This document shows, one piece after another, positions 1-7,561 of a stretch of 64,000 bases of DNA; within the stretch, counting starts at the first letter, position 1; every line of letters begins with the position of its first letter. Below the pieces are notes generated by a model. That model saw nothing but the letters and a program-made list of their open reading frames with translations, was not told the origin of the DNA and ran no database searches. The stretch is from Nakamurella flava (GTDB lineage Bacteria > Actinomycetota > Actinomycetes > Mycobacteriales > Nakamurellaceae), in NCBI RefSeq assembly GCF_005298075.1, contig NZ_SZZH01000007.1, positions 122,702 through 186,701 of the forward strand, written 5' to 3'. The translations under genes and the position numbers were made by a program.

Positions 1-165
1 TACAACCTGTGGGAGATCGACCAGCGGGTGGCCAACTACTACTACGACATCACCAAGCGCGGCTTCGCCCAGGAGACGGTGCCCAGCAAGATCTTCTCCG
101 GCGCGGGATACCTGCCCTTCTCCGACGGGGCCGACCTGGGCAATTCGAAGGGGCGTTGGCTCTAG
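1..165 (+). CDS. C-terminal fragment of an unidentified protein
   Basis: The window opens inside this gene. Frame 1 is open from the first base to a TAG at 163-165, giving the last 54 residues. The tail is aromatic-rich (ANYYYDITKRGF near its start) and ends SKGRWL. I do not recognise the family from so short a piece. It lies 112 bp upstream of a small winged-helix-like protein and a dikinase-like gene on the same strand, so it may share their operon. The sense of the codons and the clean stop make it a real gene end; the function is not assignable here. Confidence 0.7.
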   Translation, partial: YNLWEIDQRVANYYYDITKRGFAQETVPSKIFSGAGYLPFSDGADLGNSKGRWL

Positions 166-277
166 GCCCGGCCCACTGTTTTTTCCTGCACCACCGGTGA
201 GAACGACAGGCGCGGTCGACGGCTCCCGTCGGCCGCGTCTGGCTCTCCCACCCGCCGATCCAGGAGGAAGTGCTCCG

Positions 278-895
278 ATGGTCCACCCGCTGGACGACAC
301 CGATTACGACGTACTGAATGTCGTGGCGTTGAAGAAGATGGCGTCGGCCGAGGTGGTCGCCCACGACGCCCGGATCGACATCGGCACCGCCGAACGGGCC
401 CTGGCCGCGTTGGCCGATCAGGGGCTGCTCGTACTGGCCGGCGGGATGGCCCTGCCGAGCGACGCCGCGGAACCGGCCCTGCGGTCGACCGCCGACACCC
501 GATACGCGCGGCTCCGCACCGACGACGAGATCGCGCGCCTGGTCGACCGTTTCGAACCGATCAACACCCAGTTCCTGACCACCATGTCGGCCTGGCAACA
601 GGTCGAGGTCGGCGGTCGGAAGGTCACCAACGACCATTCCGATCCTGAGTACGACGGAAAGATCATCGATCGGGTCGACCGCCTCGTCACCCGCTTGCAG
701 CCGCTACTCGACGCGCTGGCCGGATTCGACCCCCGGTTCGCCGGCTACCCGGAACGGTTCGCTGCCGCCCTGGCCCAGATCGATGCCGGCCGGGTCGAGT
801 TCGTCTCGTCGCCGACCCTGGACTCGGCCCACACCGTCTGGTTCGAGTTCCACGAGGACCTGCTCCGCACCCTCGGACGGGAACGCGCCGAATGA
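278..895 (+). CDS. Winged-helix-like protein coupled to a dikinase-like gene
   Basis: A 205-residue protein of unrecognised family. Residues about 10-65 read like a helical winged-helix fold (an alternation of helices with a QGLLVLAGG wing), and the rest is mainly helical and acidic. ATG 278 is chosen because AGGAGG at 262-267 precedes it by 10 nt. The stop overlaps the start of the next gene by four bases (ATGA at 892-895), so the two products are probably made together and may form a complex. It could be an accessory subunit or a regulator of the dikinase-like protein. I see no metal or nucleotide motif in it. Confidence 0.75.
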   Translation: MVHPLDDTDYDVLNVVALKKMASAEVVAHDARIDIGTAERALAALADQGLLVLAGGMALPSDAAEPALRSTADTRYARLRTDDEIARLVDRFEPINTQFLTTMSAWQQVEVGGRKVTNDHSDPEYDGKIIDRVDRLVTRLQPLLDALAGFDPRFAGYPERFAAALAQIDAGRVEFVSSPTLDSAHTVWFEFHEDLLRTLGRERAE

Positions 896-3420
896 GCGCG
901 CCGACACCCACGACCGAACAGACCACCCCACCGATGCCCGAACGCTTCACCGTCACCTTCGCCGAGGCCGATCCCGCCGACGTGGACAGCCTGGGCGGCA
1001 AGGGATCCGGCCTGGCCCGGATGACCCAGCAGGGGCTGCGCGTACCGCCCGGGTACGTCGTGCGGACCCCGGCCTGCCGGGCGTACCTCACCGCCCGGCG
1101 GCTGCCGGAGGGTCTGGCGCAGGAGGTCCGGGACCGGCTGGCCGAGCTGGAGCGGGCCACCGGCAAGACCTTCGGCGGCGGCCCGGTCCCGCTGCTGCTG
1201 TCGGTGCGCTCCGGCGCCCCCGTCTCCATGCCCGGGATGATGGACACCATCCTCAACCTGGGCGTCTGCCGGGAGTCGGCCGCCGCCCTCGGGGCCGCCA
1301 CCGGCGACGCCCGCTTCGTGGCCGATGTCGTCGCCCGTTTCCACGCCATGTACGCCGAGACAGTCCTGGGCGCACTGGAATCCGCCCCCGCGGTGGCCGA
1401 CGCCGTCGCGGCGGTCGACGCCGGGGACGACCCCGCCGTGGTCTACGAACGGATCTGGTCCGTGGCCGAGGCGGCGCTGGCCGAGGACACCGGGGACAGC
1501 GTCCCCGCCGACCCCCGTGAACAGCTGCTCGGCGCTGTCGAGGCGGTGTTCCGGTCGTGGAACACCCGGCGGGCCCGCACCTATCGCGACTTCCACGGCA
1601 TCCCCAACGACCTCGGCACCGCGGTCGTCGTCCAGTCGATGGTGTTCGGCAATCTGTCCGACGACTCGGGCTCCGGGGTGGTCTTCACCCGGAACCCGGT
1701 GACCGGGGAGCCGGGCCTGTTCGGCGAGTATCTCGCCCACAGCCAGGGCGAGGACGTGGTCGCCGGCGTCCGCACCCCGGACCCGGTGGCCGAGGCGTTG
1801 GCACCCGCCCTGCTGGACGAACTGCGCGCCACTGCCGCCGATCTCGAGCGCGCACAGGCCGACGTGCTCGACATCGAGTTCACCGTGGAGCGTTCGGAGC
1901 TGTTCCTGCTGCAGGTGCGCAGCGCCAAGCGCACCCCGGAGGCCGCGGTGCGCATCGCCGCCGACCTGGTCGCCGAAGGTGTCGCCGACGCCGCGGCGGC
2001 GCTGCGGTCGGTCACCCCCGAACAGGTCCGGCAGGTGCAGCGCCCGGGTTTCGACGACGCCGAGGTGCAGTCCGCCCGCGAGGCCGGCCGCCTGCTCACC
2101 ACCGGCATCGGCGCGTGCCCCGGCCAGGTCACCGGCACCCTCGTCCTGGACCCGGACCGGGCCAAGGCCCAGGCCGAGGACGGCCGCGCGGTCATCCTGG
2201 CCCGGGCCGTCACCAGCCCGGCCGACCTGCACGGGATGATCGCCGCCCGCGGGATCGTCACCGCGACCGGCGGGTCCACCAGCCATGCCGCCGTCGTCGC
2301 GCGGGCTCTGGGGACCTGCTGCGTCGTCGGTGCCGGGGACCTGCAGATCGACGCGGCCGCCCGCACCGTGACCGTCGCCGGCCACACCGTCGCCGAGGGC
2401 GACGAGGTCTCCCTGGACGGCTCGACCGGCGAGCTGTTCACCGGGAGCTTCGCGGTGGCCACCGCCGCCGCGGCCACGACGGCGATGGACGCGCTGCTGG
2501 GCGTCGCCCGGCGGGCCTCCGGGTGCGAGGTCCTCAGCCGGGTCACCCTGGTCGACGACGTCGAGGCGGCCCGTTCCGCCGGGGCCGACGGACTGGTCAC
2601 CGCGATCGATGACGTCCTCGCCGCCACCGGGCACCTCGACGGGCTCATCGATCACCTGCTGGCCGCGCCCGGACCGGGTGCCCCCGAGTTCGACGACTTC
2701 GCCGAACTGATCGCCCGCGAGATGACGCCGCTGCTCCGAGCGGCCGGTGACATCGCGATCGGCGTCCGCGCCATCGATCTGGTCGCCGACGAATCCCGCG
2801 AGCTGCTCCAGCAGACCGCGGTGACCACCCGGCACCCGGAGCTATCGCTGCCGCTGGGGCGGCTGGCCCTCATCGAGGCCCAGCTGGCCGGGCTGCACCG
2901 GGCGGTCGCCGCCGTCGACGGAACCCCCCGGGTGCACCTGGCCGTGCGGCACCTCACCGACCCCGCGGAGGCGCAGCTGCTGCGCGACACCGCGGACCGC
3001 ATCGCCCCGGGCATCGCTGTCGGTTCCTACCTGACCAGCCCGCGGGGGATCGACCGGATCGACGGTATCGCCGCGGCCGGCGACGTCGTGTGGGTGGAGA
3101 CGCGCGCCCTGCAGGCCGCGCTGTTCGGTCTGCCGGCCCGGCTCCTGCTGACCGCCGAACCGCTGGACGAGTACGTGCGCCGCGGCCTGCTGGCCACCGA
3201 TCCGCGGACCACCCTGGACCCTGTCGCCGAACGCCTGCTCGCCGACGTCGCCGCCATCGACGGCCGGAACGGCGTGCGGGTCGGCGTGCGCATCTCGGGC
3301 GAGGTCAGCCAGGGCCTGGTGTCCCAACTCCACGCACTCGGCTTCCGCCGGTTCGCCATCTCGACCGGCGAGACCCGCCCCCTGCAGGTGGCGTTGGGAC
3401 GAGCCGCGACCGGGCGCTGA
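892..3420 (+). CDS. Pyruvate phosphate dikinase-like phosphotransferase with altered C-terminal active site
   Basis: 842 residues with the three-part layout of pyruvate phosphate dikinase. An N-terminal ATP-binding region contains LLLSVRSGAPVSMPGMMDT, a central swivelling domain carries the phosphohistidine motif GGSTSHAAVVAR (His465), and a degenerate C-terminal TIM barrel follows. In true dikinases the C-terminal motif ICGE supplies the catalytic Cys; here the aligned residues read ISGE, with Ser802 encoded by TCG at 3295-3297. The ATP and His half-reactions look intact but the pyruvate/PEP half-reaction looks changed, so the acceptor is probably not pyruvate. It is coupled to the upstream small protein and followed by a strong hairpin. 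An alternative is a plain dikinase that tolerates Ser. Confidence 0.8.
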   Translation: MSAPTPTTEQTTPPMPERFTVTFAEADPADVDSLGGKGSGLARMTQQGLRVPPGYVVRTPACRAYLTARRLPEGLAQEVRDRLAELERATGKTFGGGPVPLLLSVRSGAPVSMPGMMDTILNLGVCRESAAALGAATGDARFVADVVARFHAMYAETVLGALESAPAVADAVAAVDAGDDPAVVYERIWSVAEAALAEDTGDSVPADPREQLLGAVEAVFRSWNTRRARTYRDFHGIPNDLGTAVVVQSMVFGNLSDDSGSGVVFTRNPVTGEPGLFGEYLAHSQGEDVVAGVRTPDPVAEALAPALLDELRATAADLERAQADVLDIEFTVERSELFLLQVRSAKRTPEAAVRIAADLVAEGVADAAAALRSVTPEQVRQVQRPGFDDAEVQSAREAGRLLTTGIGACPGQVTGTLVLDPDRAKAQAEDGRAVILARAVTSPADLHGMIAARGIVTATGGSTSHAAVVARALGTCCVVGAGDLQIDAAARTVTVAGHTVAEGDEVSLDGSTGELFTGSFAVATAAAATTAMDALLGVARRASGCEVLSRVTLVDDVEAARSAGADGLVTAIDDVLAATGHLDGLIDHLLAAPGPGAPEFDDFAELIAREMTPLLRAAGDIAIGVRAIDLVADESRELLQQTAVTTRHPELSLPLGRLALIEAQLAGLHRAVAAVDGTPRVHLAVRHLTDPAEAQLLRDTADRIAPGIAVGSYLTSPRGIDRIDGIAAAGDVVWVETRALQAALFGLPARLLLTAEPLDEYVRRGLLATDPRTTLDPVAERLLADVAAIDGRNGVRVGVRISGEVSQGLVSQLHALGFRRFAISTGETRPLQVALGRAATGR

Positions 3421-3434
3421 CGCCACCGCCGGCC

Positions 3435-3476
3435 GGGCCGGGGACCGCGCACCTCCTGCACAGCGGTCCCCGGCCC
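3435..3476. terminator. Perfect 14-bp hairpin between convergent genes
   Basis: GGGCCGGGGACCGC at 3435-3448 pairs perfectly with 3463-3476 across a 14-nt loop. It lies 14 bp after the dikinase-like stop codon and before the end of the convergent phosphatase gene. No U-tract follows on either strand, which is common for actinomycete terminators. It probably acts in both directions. Confidence 0.7.
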
Positions 3477-3508
3477 GTTGCGGCACCCCGAGGTGACCGG
3501 CGGGCCGA

Positions 3509-4270
3509 TCAGGGCTGCGGCGGCCGTGACTCCAGGAGCCCGTCGCGCAGCCGAGCGATGAGAACGTCGTCGATACCCCGGGCGTTGGCCCAACCCACCG
3601 CCCCGCCGGGGATGGCGTCGACGGCCGCGAGGAAACCGATCATGGTGTGCTTTTCGGCGCGGTAGACCTCGGCCGGCACCCGGGTGAGGTGGTCGCGGTA
3701 GCGGGGCCACTCCAGGAAGCGTTGGACGATGCGGGGCATGTTCGGCGCCGTCCGCAGATAGTCGGCGACGATCGCATCGTCCGGCACGCCGAGCAGCCGC
3801 AGCAGTAGCGCGGTGACCAGGCCGGTCCGGTCCTTGCCGGCCGCACAGTGCACGACGAGCGGACGCCCCGCCTGCACGCACACGACGCGCAGCGCGGTGG
3901 CCAACGCCGAGTCCGGGCTGTGCAGATGATCGAGGTAGAAGCCGACGGTCTGTTCCTTCTCCGGCCGGTCGCTCGGCGCCAGGTCCTGCAGAGGGGCGTT
4001 CAGGTAACAGACGCCGGTGTTCGCCAGCGGCCCCCGCCCCTCGGCCACGGCCTCGCGCCCCATCCGGAGGTCGACGAGGAGTTCGATCCCCCAGTGGTCG
4101 ACCAGGCGGGCGACGTCATCGTCGGTGAGGGCCTGCAGGGTGTCGCTGCGGAACAGCACCCCCGGTCGGATGCGCCGCCCGTCGGACGTGGTCAGGCCGC
4201 CGAGATCGCGAAAGTTGAAGGCACCCCGGATGTCCGGGGCGCCGGCCGGGTGCGTCGACATCCCGGTCAC
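3509..4270 (-). CDS. Tyrosine-protein phosphatase (Y_phosphatase3 type)
   Basis: 253 residues. The phosphatase P-loop HCAAGKDRTG is complete, with catalytic Cys, Arg and the GKD form typical of the bacterial tyrosine/lipid phosphatase group that includes mycobacterial PtpB. The N-terminal AFNFRDLGGL motif and FRSDTL support the family. The GTG start at 4270 overlaps the stop of the upstream HAD gene as GTGA, indicating translational coupling; an ATG nine bases downstream (4261) is the alternative. It is the last gene of a three-gene minus-strand operon. The substrate could be phosphotyrosine or a phosphoinositide; nothing here decides. Confidence 0.88.
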   Translation of the reverse strand: MTGMSTHPAGAPDIRGAFNFRDLGGLTTSDGRRIRPGVLFRSDTLQALTDDDVARLVDHWGIELLVDLRMGREAVAEGRGPLANTGVCYLNAPLQDLAPSDRPEKEQTVGFYLDHLHSPDSALATALRVVCVQAGRPLVVHCAAGKDRTGLVTALLLRLLGVPDDAIVADYLRTAPNMPRIVQRFLEWPRYRDHLTRVPAEVYRAEKHTMIGFLAAVDAIPGGAVGWANARGIDDVLIARLRDGLLESRPPQP

Positions 4271-5415
4271 CGGGTCGGGCAGATGCGACGCAATGCCGCC
4301 ATCAGCTCGTCGGCCGCCGCGGTCGACGGACGGCTCGGCCTCGACGACGAGGCGTTGGCGGGACGCCGGGCTGGTTCACCCGCCACGGGACGGCCGTCGG
4401 GGGACACGGCGGACACCGGGTCGTCGGCGGTTCGCGCCACGGAGACAAGGGCCCGCCGTCGGTCGCGGCGGATGGCGGCCGCGCGGGCGGCGTCGTCCCG
4501 CGGGCGGTCGGGGCCAGGACCGGGACCGGCGAAACGGGCCACCGGGCAGCCCTTCCCGCTGCAGTCACATCCGCACCCGCCCCCGGCTTCCGCCTTGTCC
4601 GGCACCGCGTCGTTCGTGGCCGCCGGGGTGATCGCCGAGGTCGTGGCACGGCCGGCGGGACGGTGGATCGCCGGGACGGCGCAGGCCCCGCCCGGGGGCC
4701 GGGACGCGGCGTCACCCAACAGGTGCGCCGTCAACTCCTGCGGCCACAGCGCGACGAACTCGGCGCCGGCGGCGGTCAGTTCTTCCGCCGAATGCATGCC
4801 CCAGGTGACGCCGACCGCCCGGATGCCGACCTCGCGGGCGTCACGGACGTCGCCGGCCGTGTCGGTGACCAGCACGGTGCTCGCCGAATCCGCGTCCCGG
4901 CGGGGGTCGGCCTCGTCGTAGTCGGCGGCGCAGCGCCGCCCGAACCCGGTGCCCGCGTCGGCCAGGAAACTCCGCATGGCGGTGCGCTTGTCGGGGGTGA
5001 CGTCGCCACCGAACACGTGCGCGAAGCAGAAGGCCAGGTCATTGGCCACCAGCACGCGGCGCAGAACGGCCATCGCGTTCGACGACATCACCGCCAGGGT
5101 GCAGTCACTGGCCAGTCGACGGACGACCTCGGCGACCCCGGGCACCAGCGGCGGCGTGTACTCCGTCCGCAGCAGGTCCAGGAACGCCGCGTTGACCTCG
5201 GCGGCGTGCGCGTCGTCGCGGCACAGCTCGCGGATCGAGGCGAAGACGTTGCCCCGGAACAGCCGGTAGTACTGCTCCGGCTCGTCCACCCCCAGTTCGA
5301 ACCGGTCGCTGATGCGTCGGAAGATCTCCCACGACGCCACCCGCGTCTGCACCAGCGTGCCGTCGAGGTCGAAGATCACCGCCCGCACCGGGGCCGCCGG
5401 GCGACCGTCCGCCAC
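4267..5415 (-). CDS. HAD-superfamily hydrolase with Cys-rich C-terminal extension
   Basis: About 382 residues from a GTG start at 5415, eight bases after the preceding stop. HAD motif I (FDLDGTLVQ) is near the N-terminus, motif II is VMSSNAM, the motif III lysine lies near TPDKRTAM and motif IV is VTDTAGDVRDA, where the usual DxxxD is partly changed. This resembles phosphoglycolate-phosphatase-like enzymes. The last 130 residues are an unusual low-complexity tail containing the Cys cluster CGCDCSGKGC, which could bind metal. It sits between an AttH-like protein and a tyrosine phosphatase, all translationally close. The core assignment is firm; the tail is unexplained. Confidence 0.8.
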   Translation of the reverse strand: MADGRPAAPVRAVIFDLDGTLVQTRVASWEIFRRISDRFELGVDEPEQYYRLFRGNVFASIRELCRDDAHAAEVNAAFLDLLRTEYTPPLVPGVAEVVRRLASDCTLAVMSSNAMAVLRRVLVANDLAFCFAHVFGGDVTPDKRTAMRSFLADAGTGFGRRCAADYDEADPRRDADSASTVLVTDTAGDVRDAREVGIRAVGVTWGMHSAEELTAAGAEFVALWPQELTAHLLGDAASRPPGGACAVPAIHRPAGRATTSAITPAATNDAVPDKAEAGGGCGCDCSGKGCPVARFAGPGPGPDRPRDDAARAAAIRRDRRRALVSVARTADDPVSAVSPDGRPVAGEPARRPANASSSRPSRPSTAAADELMAALRRICPTR

Positions 5416-5420
5416 GCCGC

Positions 5421-6422
5421 TCAGCTCCCCGAATCGTGCAGGCGCTGGTAGACCCGTCCCAGTTCGCCCATGCCCACGAAGTCCATGGCCTCGCCCCAGC
5501 CGACCCGGCCGTCGGACTCCCACCGCAGCAGGCTGTTGTGGCCCACCACCCCGGGCTGGGACTGCCACGGGAACGTGGTCACCGCACGGCCCTCGACATC
5601 CCAGGTGCGGTCTGAACTGTCAGTCACCGACAGGGTCACGTGCTCGGGGTAGAAACCCTCCCGGCGGGTGCGGCCGCGGCCCGCCTTGAGCCCGTACACG
5701 ACGCCGTCCCGGAGCACGTAACCGTGGGTCAGGGTGAGATCGCCGGCGGCGTCGGGGCCGTCGTCGGTGGAGAAGTCGAACAGGGCGTGCACCACCAGGT
5801 CCGGACCGAAGTGGGCGTGCATCCAACTCAGCCGCGACGTCTGGCGTTCGGCCCGCACCCCCCAGCTGTGGTCCATCGTCGACACGCAGTCGATCGGGGT
5901 GCGCACCCCGCGCAGCACGATCTCGCCCTCGTAATGGCCCGACTGGTCGAAGTGGCCGGCGTAGGCGTGCCCCCAGGTCAACGACATGTCCCGCCGGGCC
6001 GCCATCGGATCCTGGTCCGGGTCGTTGATGTCGTAGGGCTCCATCAGTGCCGTGTACCGGAAGTGCAGCTCCAGACCGGCGGCCGGATCGGAGAAGTCGA
6101 CGTCCCAGACGCGGTTCGGATCCGAGCAGCGCACCCGCAGGCCGTTGGCCAGCGAGTAGTCCAGCAGGTTCGACGGCTGCGGGACGACGAGGTGCTCCCA
6201 GGCGTCCCAGTAATCGGCCGCCCACGGCATGGTCACCCGCCGGCTGTTGACCGACACTGTCGACCCCACCACCCCCAGCGGCTCCCGGAACAATCCGTAG
6301 ACCCCGATGTTCATCGGCCGTTCGGTGTCCTGCCCGGCGTAGAGACCGAAGTAGTTGGTCTCCGCCCAGAGCGGGTCGTCGCAGGTCGGGGGGTGGAACT
6401 GTGCGTCCTCGGGGCGGATCAC
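5421..6422 (-). CDS. AttH/CrtC-like (DUF7064/7065-type) protein
   Basis: 333 residues, first gene of the minus-strand operon. The GTG start at 6422 has AGGAGG (complement of 6430-6435) seven bases upstream. The sequence is beta-rich, and its centre carries STMDHSWGVRAERQ, like the D-x-S-W-G signature of AttH/CrtC lipocalin-like proteins, which are often hydratases or lipid-binding proteins. No signal peptide or membrane segment is seen, so it is likely cytosolic. The assignment to a fold is moderate and no substrate can be named. Its promoter must lie in the 302-bp divergent region shared with the microcompartment genes. Confidence 0.6.
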   Translation of the reverse strand: MIRPEDAQFHPPTCDDPLWAETNYFGLYAGQDTERPMNIGVYGLFREPLGVVGSTVSVNSRRVTMPWAADYWDAWEHLVVPQPSNLLDYSLANGLRVRCSDPNRVWDVDFSDPAAGLELHFRYTALMEPYDINDPDQDPMAARRDMSLTWGHAYAGHFDQSGHYEGEIVLRGVRTPIDCVSTMDHSWGVRAERQTSRLSWMHAHFGPDLVVHALFDFSTDDGPDAAGDLTLTHGYVLRDGVVYGLKAGRGRTRREGFYPEHVTLSVTDSSDRTWDVEGRAVTTFPWQSQPGVVGHNSLLRWESDGRVGWGEAMDFVGMGELGRVYQRLHDSGS

Positions 6423-6724
6423 CGATGAACCTCCTGGGTCGGGCACGGTCGACGGCATCCGGCGACGTCGTCGGACGCCCATGTTCCGGACCCGACCACC
6501 CTCACGCCGGCCGACCGACCGCAGCCATGCACCGCAAGGCCAACGGACCTGGTCGACGCTATCCGGTCGGGATAACGCCGCGAGGACATCGTCCGACCTA
6601 GCGTCCGGTCGTCGGGAGTGGCGGCCATCACCAGGACGGCGGATCCGACGACCGAGTGACGGCGACGCGGCCGGTGCCCACCACCGCTTCGTCGCTTGAC
6701 GACGACGAGGGAGGGGTGGGCCAC
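6423..6724. other. Divergent intergenic region upstream of the microcompartment operon
   Basis: About 300 bp separate the AttH-like operon (minus) from the first shell gene (plus). I see no convincing gene here. It holds a short inverted repeat at 6560-6574, a possible -10 (TAGCGT, 6599-6604) without a clear -35, and the purine-rich ribosome-binding stretch GGAGGGG just before the BMC-P start. Confidence 0.5.
6560..6574. promoter_or_regulatory. Inverted repeat, candidate operator
   Basis: TATCC-GGTCG-GGATA is a perfect 5-bp inverted repeat in the divergent region, about 150 bp before the BMC-P start. It could be a binding site for the PucR-type regulator encoded at 12935-15145, but such a short repeat is only suggestive. 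Confidence 0.3.
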
Positions 6725-7018
6725 ATGCGCCTGGCGAAGGTGCTCGGTCAAGTGGTCTCGACCGCCAAGGAACCCGGCCTCGACCGGTTCACCCTGCTCC
6801 TGGTCCAGGACGCCGACGACGACGAACCCGATCGTTCTGCGGGGCCCTGTGCGGTGGCCGTGGACGTCGTCGGGGCCGGCGTCGGCGAGGTGGTGCTGGT
6901 GGTCAGCGGGGGAGCCGCGCGGGTGGCCGCCGGTGCCGACACCCCGACCGACCTGGCGGTGGTCGGCATCGCCGACACCGTCATCCGCGACCGGGCCGTC
7001 GTCTACCGCAAGGAATGA
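6725..7018 (+). CDS. Microcompartment pentamer (vertex) shell protein, EutN/CcmL family
   Basis: 97 residues, the normal length for BMC-P proteins. It begins MRLAKVLGQVVSTAKEPGLD, the family's hallmark N-terminus (V-x-G-x-V-x-S-T-x-K), and continues with an OB-like barrel (AVDVVGAGVGEVVLVVSGGAAR) and a terminal IADTVI segment. BMC-P pentamers cap the vertices of the shell. ATG 6725 is chosen because the family starts at this Met and a GGAGGGG site lies about ten bases upstream. It is the first plus-strand gene of the locus, so the operon promoter is expected just before it. Confidence 0.93.
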   Translation: MRLAKVLGQVVSTAKEPGLDRFTLLLVQDADDDEPDRSAGPCAVAVDVVGAGVGEVVLVVSGGAARVAAGADTPTDLAVVGIADTVIRDRAVVYRKE

Positions 7019-7148
7019 GCCCACCCGGGCCGCATCCCACGGTGCATCGGGCCGACACCCGTACCGAACGCACCAGCACTGACCGAACCAGCACCACCCC
7101 ACGACCACGACAGCAGGACTGGACCCGCGACAACCGATGGAGGACGAC

Positions 7149-7472
7149 ATGGCAACCCCGACTGGTGCGCCCGGCGCGCAGACCCCCCGTGGCGCACTGG
7201 GGCTCATCGAGACCAAGGGCCTGGTGGGCGCCATCGAAGCGGCCGACGCCATGGTCAAGGCGGCGAACGTGCAGGTGGTCGGTCACCGCGAGATCGGCGG
7301 CGGCCTGGTCACGATCATGGTCCGCGGCGACGTCGGCGCGGTGAAGGCCGCCACCGATGCCGGGGCCGTCGCCGCCGGCAAGGCCGGTGAGGTCGTCTCG
7401 GTGCACGTCATCCCGCGCCCCCACGAGGAGACCGAGGGCATCCTCGCCGTCCTCAGCCGCCCCAAGGGCTGA
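7149..7472 (+). CDS. Microcompartment hexamer shell protein (BMC-H)
   Basis: 107 residues. [21 protein letters not shown] is the canonical BMC-H opening, and [11 protein letters not shown] and [14 protein letters not shown] complete the single BMC domain (about residues 15-100). Hexamers of such proteins tile the shell facets and their central pore passes substrate. ATG 7149 is preceded by GGAGG at 7139-7143; an in-frame ATG at 7137 overlaps that site and is less likely. It is closely similar to the second BMC-H at 15192-15482. A hairpin follows the stop, before the aldehyde dehydrogenase. Confidence 0.95.
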   Translation: MATPTGAPGAQTPRGALGLIETKGLVGAIEAADAMVKAANVQVVGHREIGGGLVTIMVRGDVGAVKAATDAGAVAAGKAGEVVSVHVIPRPHEETEGILAVLSRPKG

Positions 7473-7487
7473 CCGTCCTCGTCCGTA

Positions 7488-7519
7488 CCCGGGGCCGCCG
7501 GCATCGCCGGCGGTCCGGG
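7488..7519 (+). terminator. Intra-operon hairpin after the BMC-H gene
   Basis: CCGCCGGC (7495-7502) pairs perfectly with GCCGGCGG (7506-7513) around a 3-nt loop, extended by CCCG/CGGG outside small bulges. It sits in the 89-bp gap between the hexamer gene and the aldehyde dehydrogenase. It may be a partial terminator or RNA-stabilising element that keeps shell protein output above enzyme output. Confidence 0.5.
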
Positions 7520-7561
7520 TGGCGGGCGGCCGCACCCGCTTCCCGAACGCTGAGGTGAGAG

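Noticed and set aside
745..2835. A long minus-strand open frame opposite the dikinase-like gene
   Set aside because: The plus strand shows clear dikinase motifs, and the minus translation is Gly/Asp/Arg-rich without motifs.
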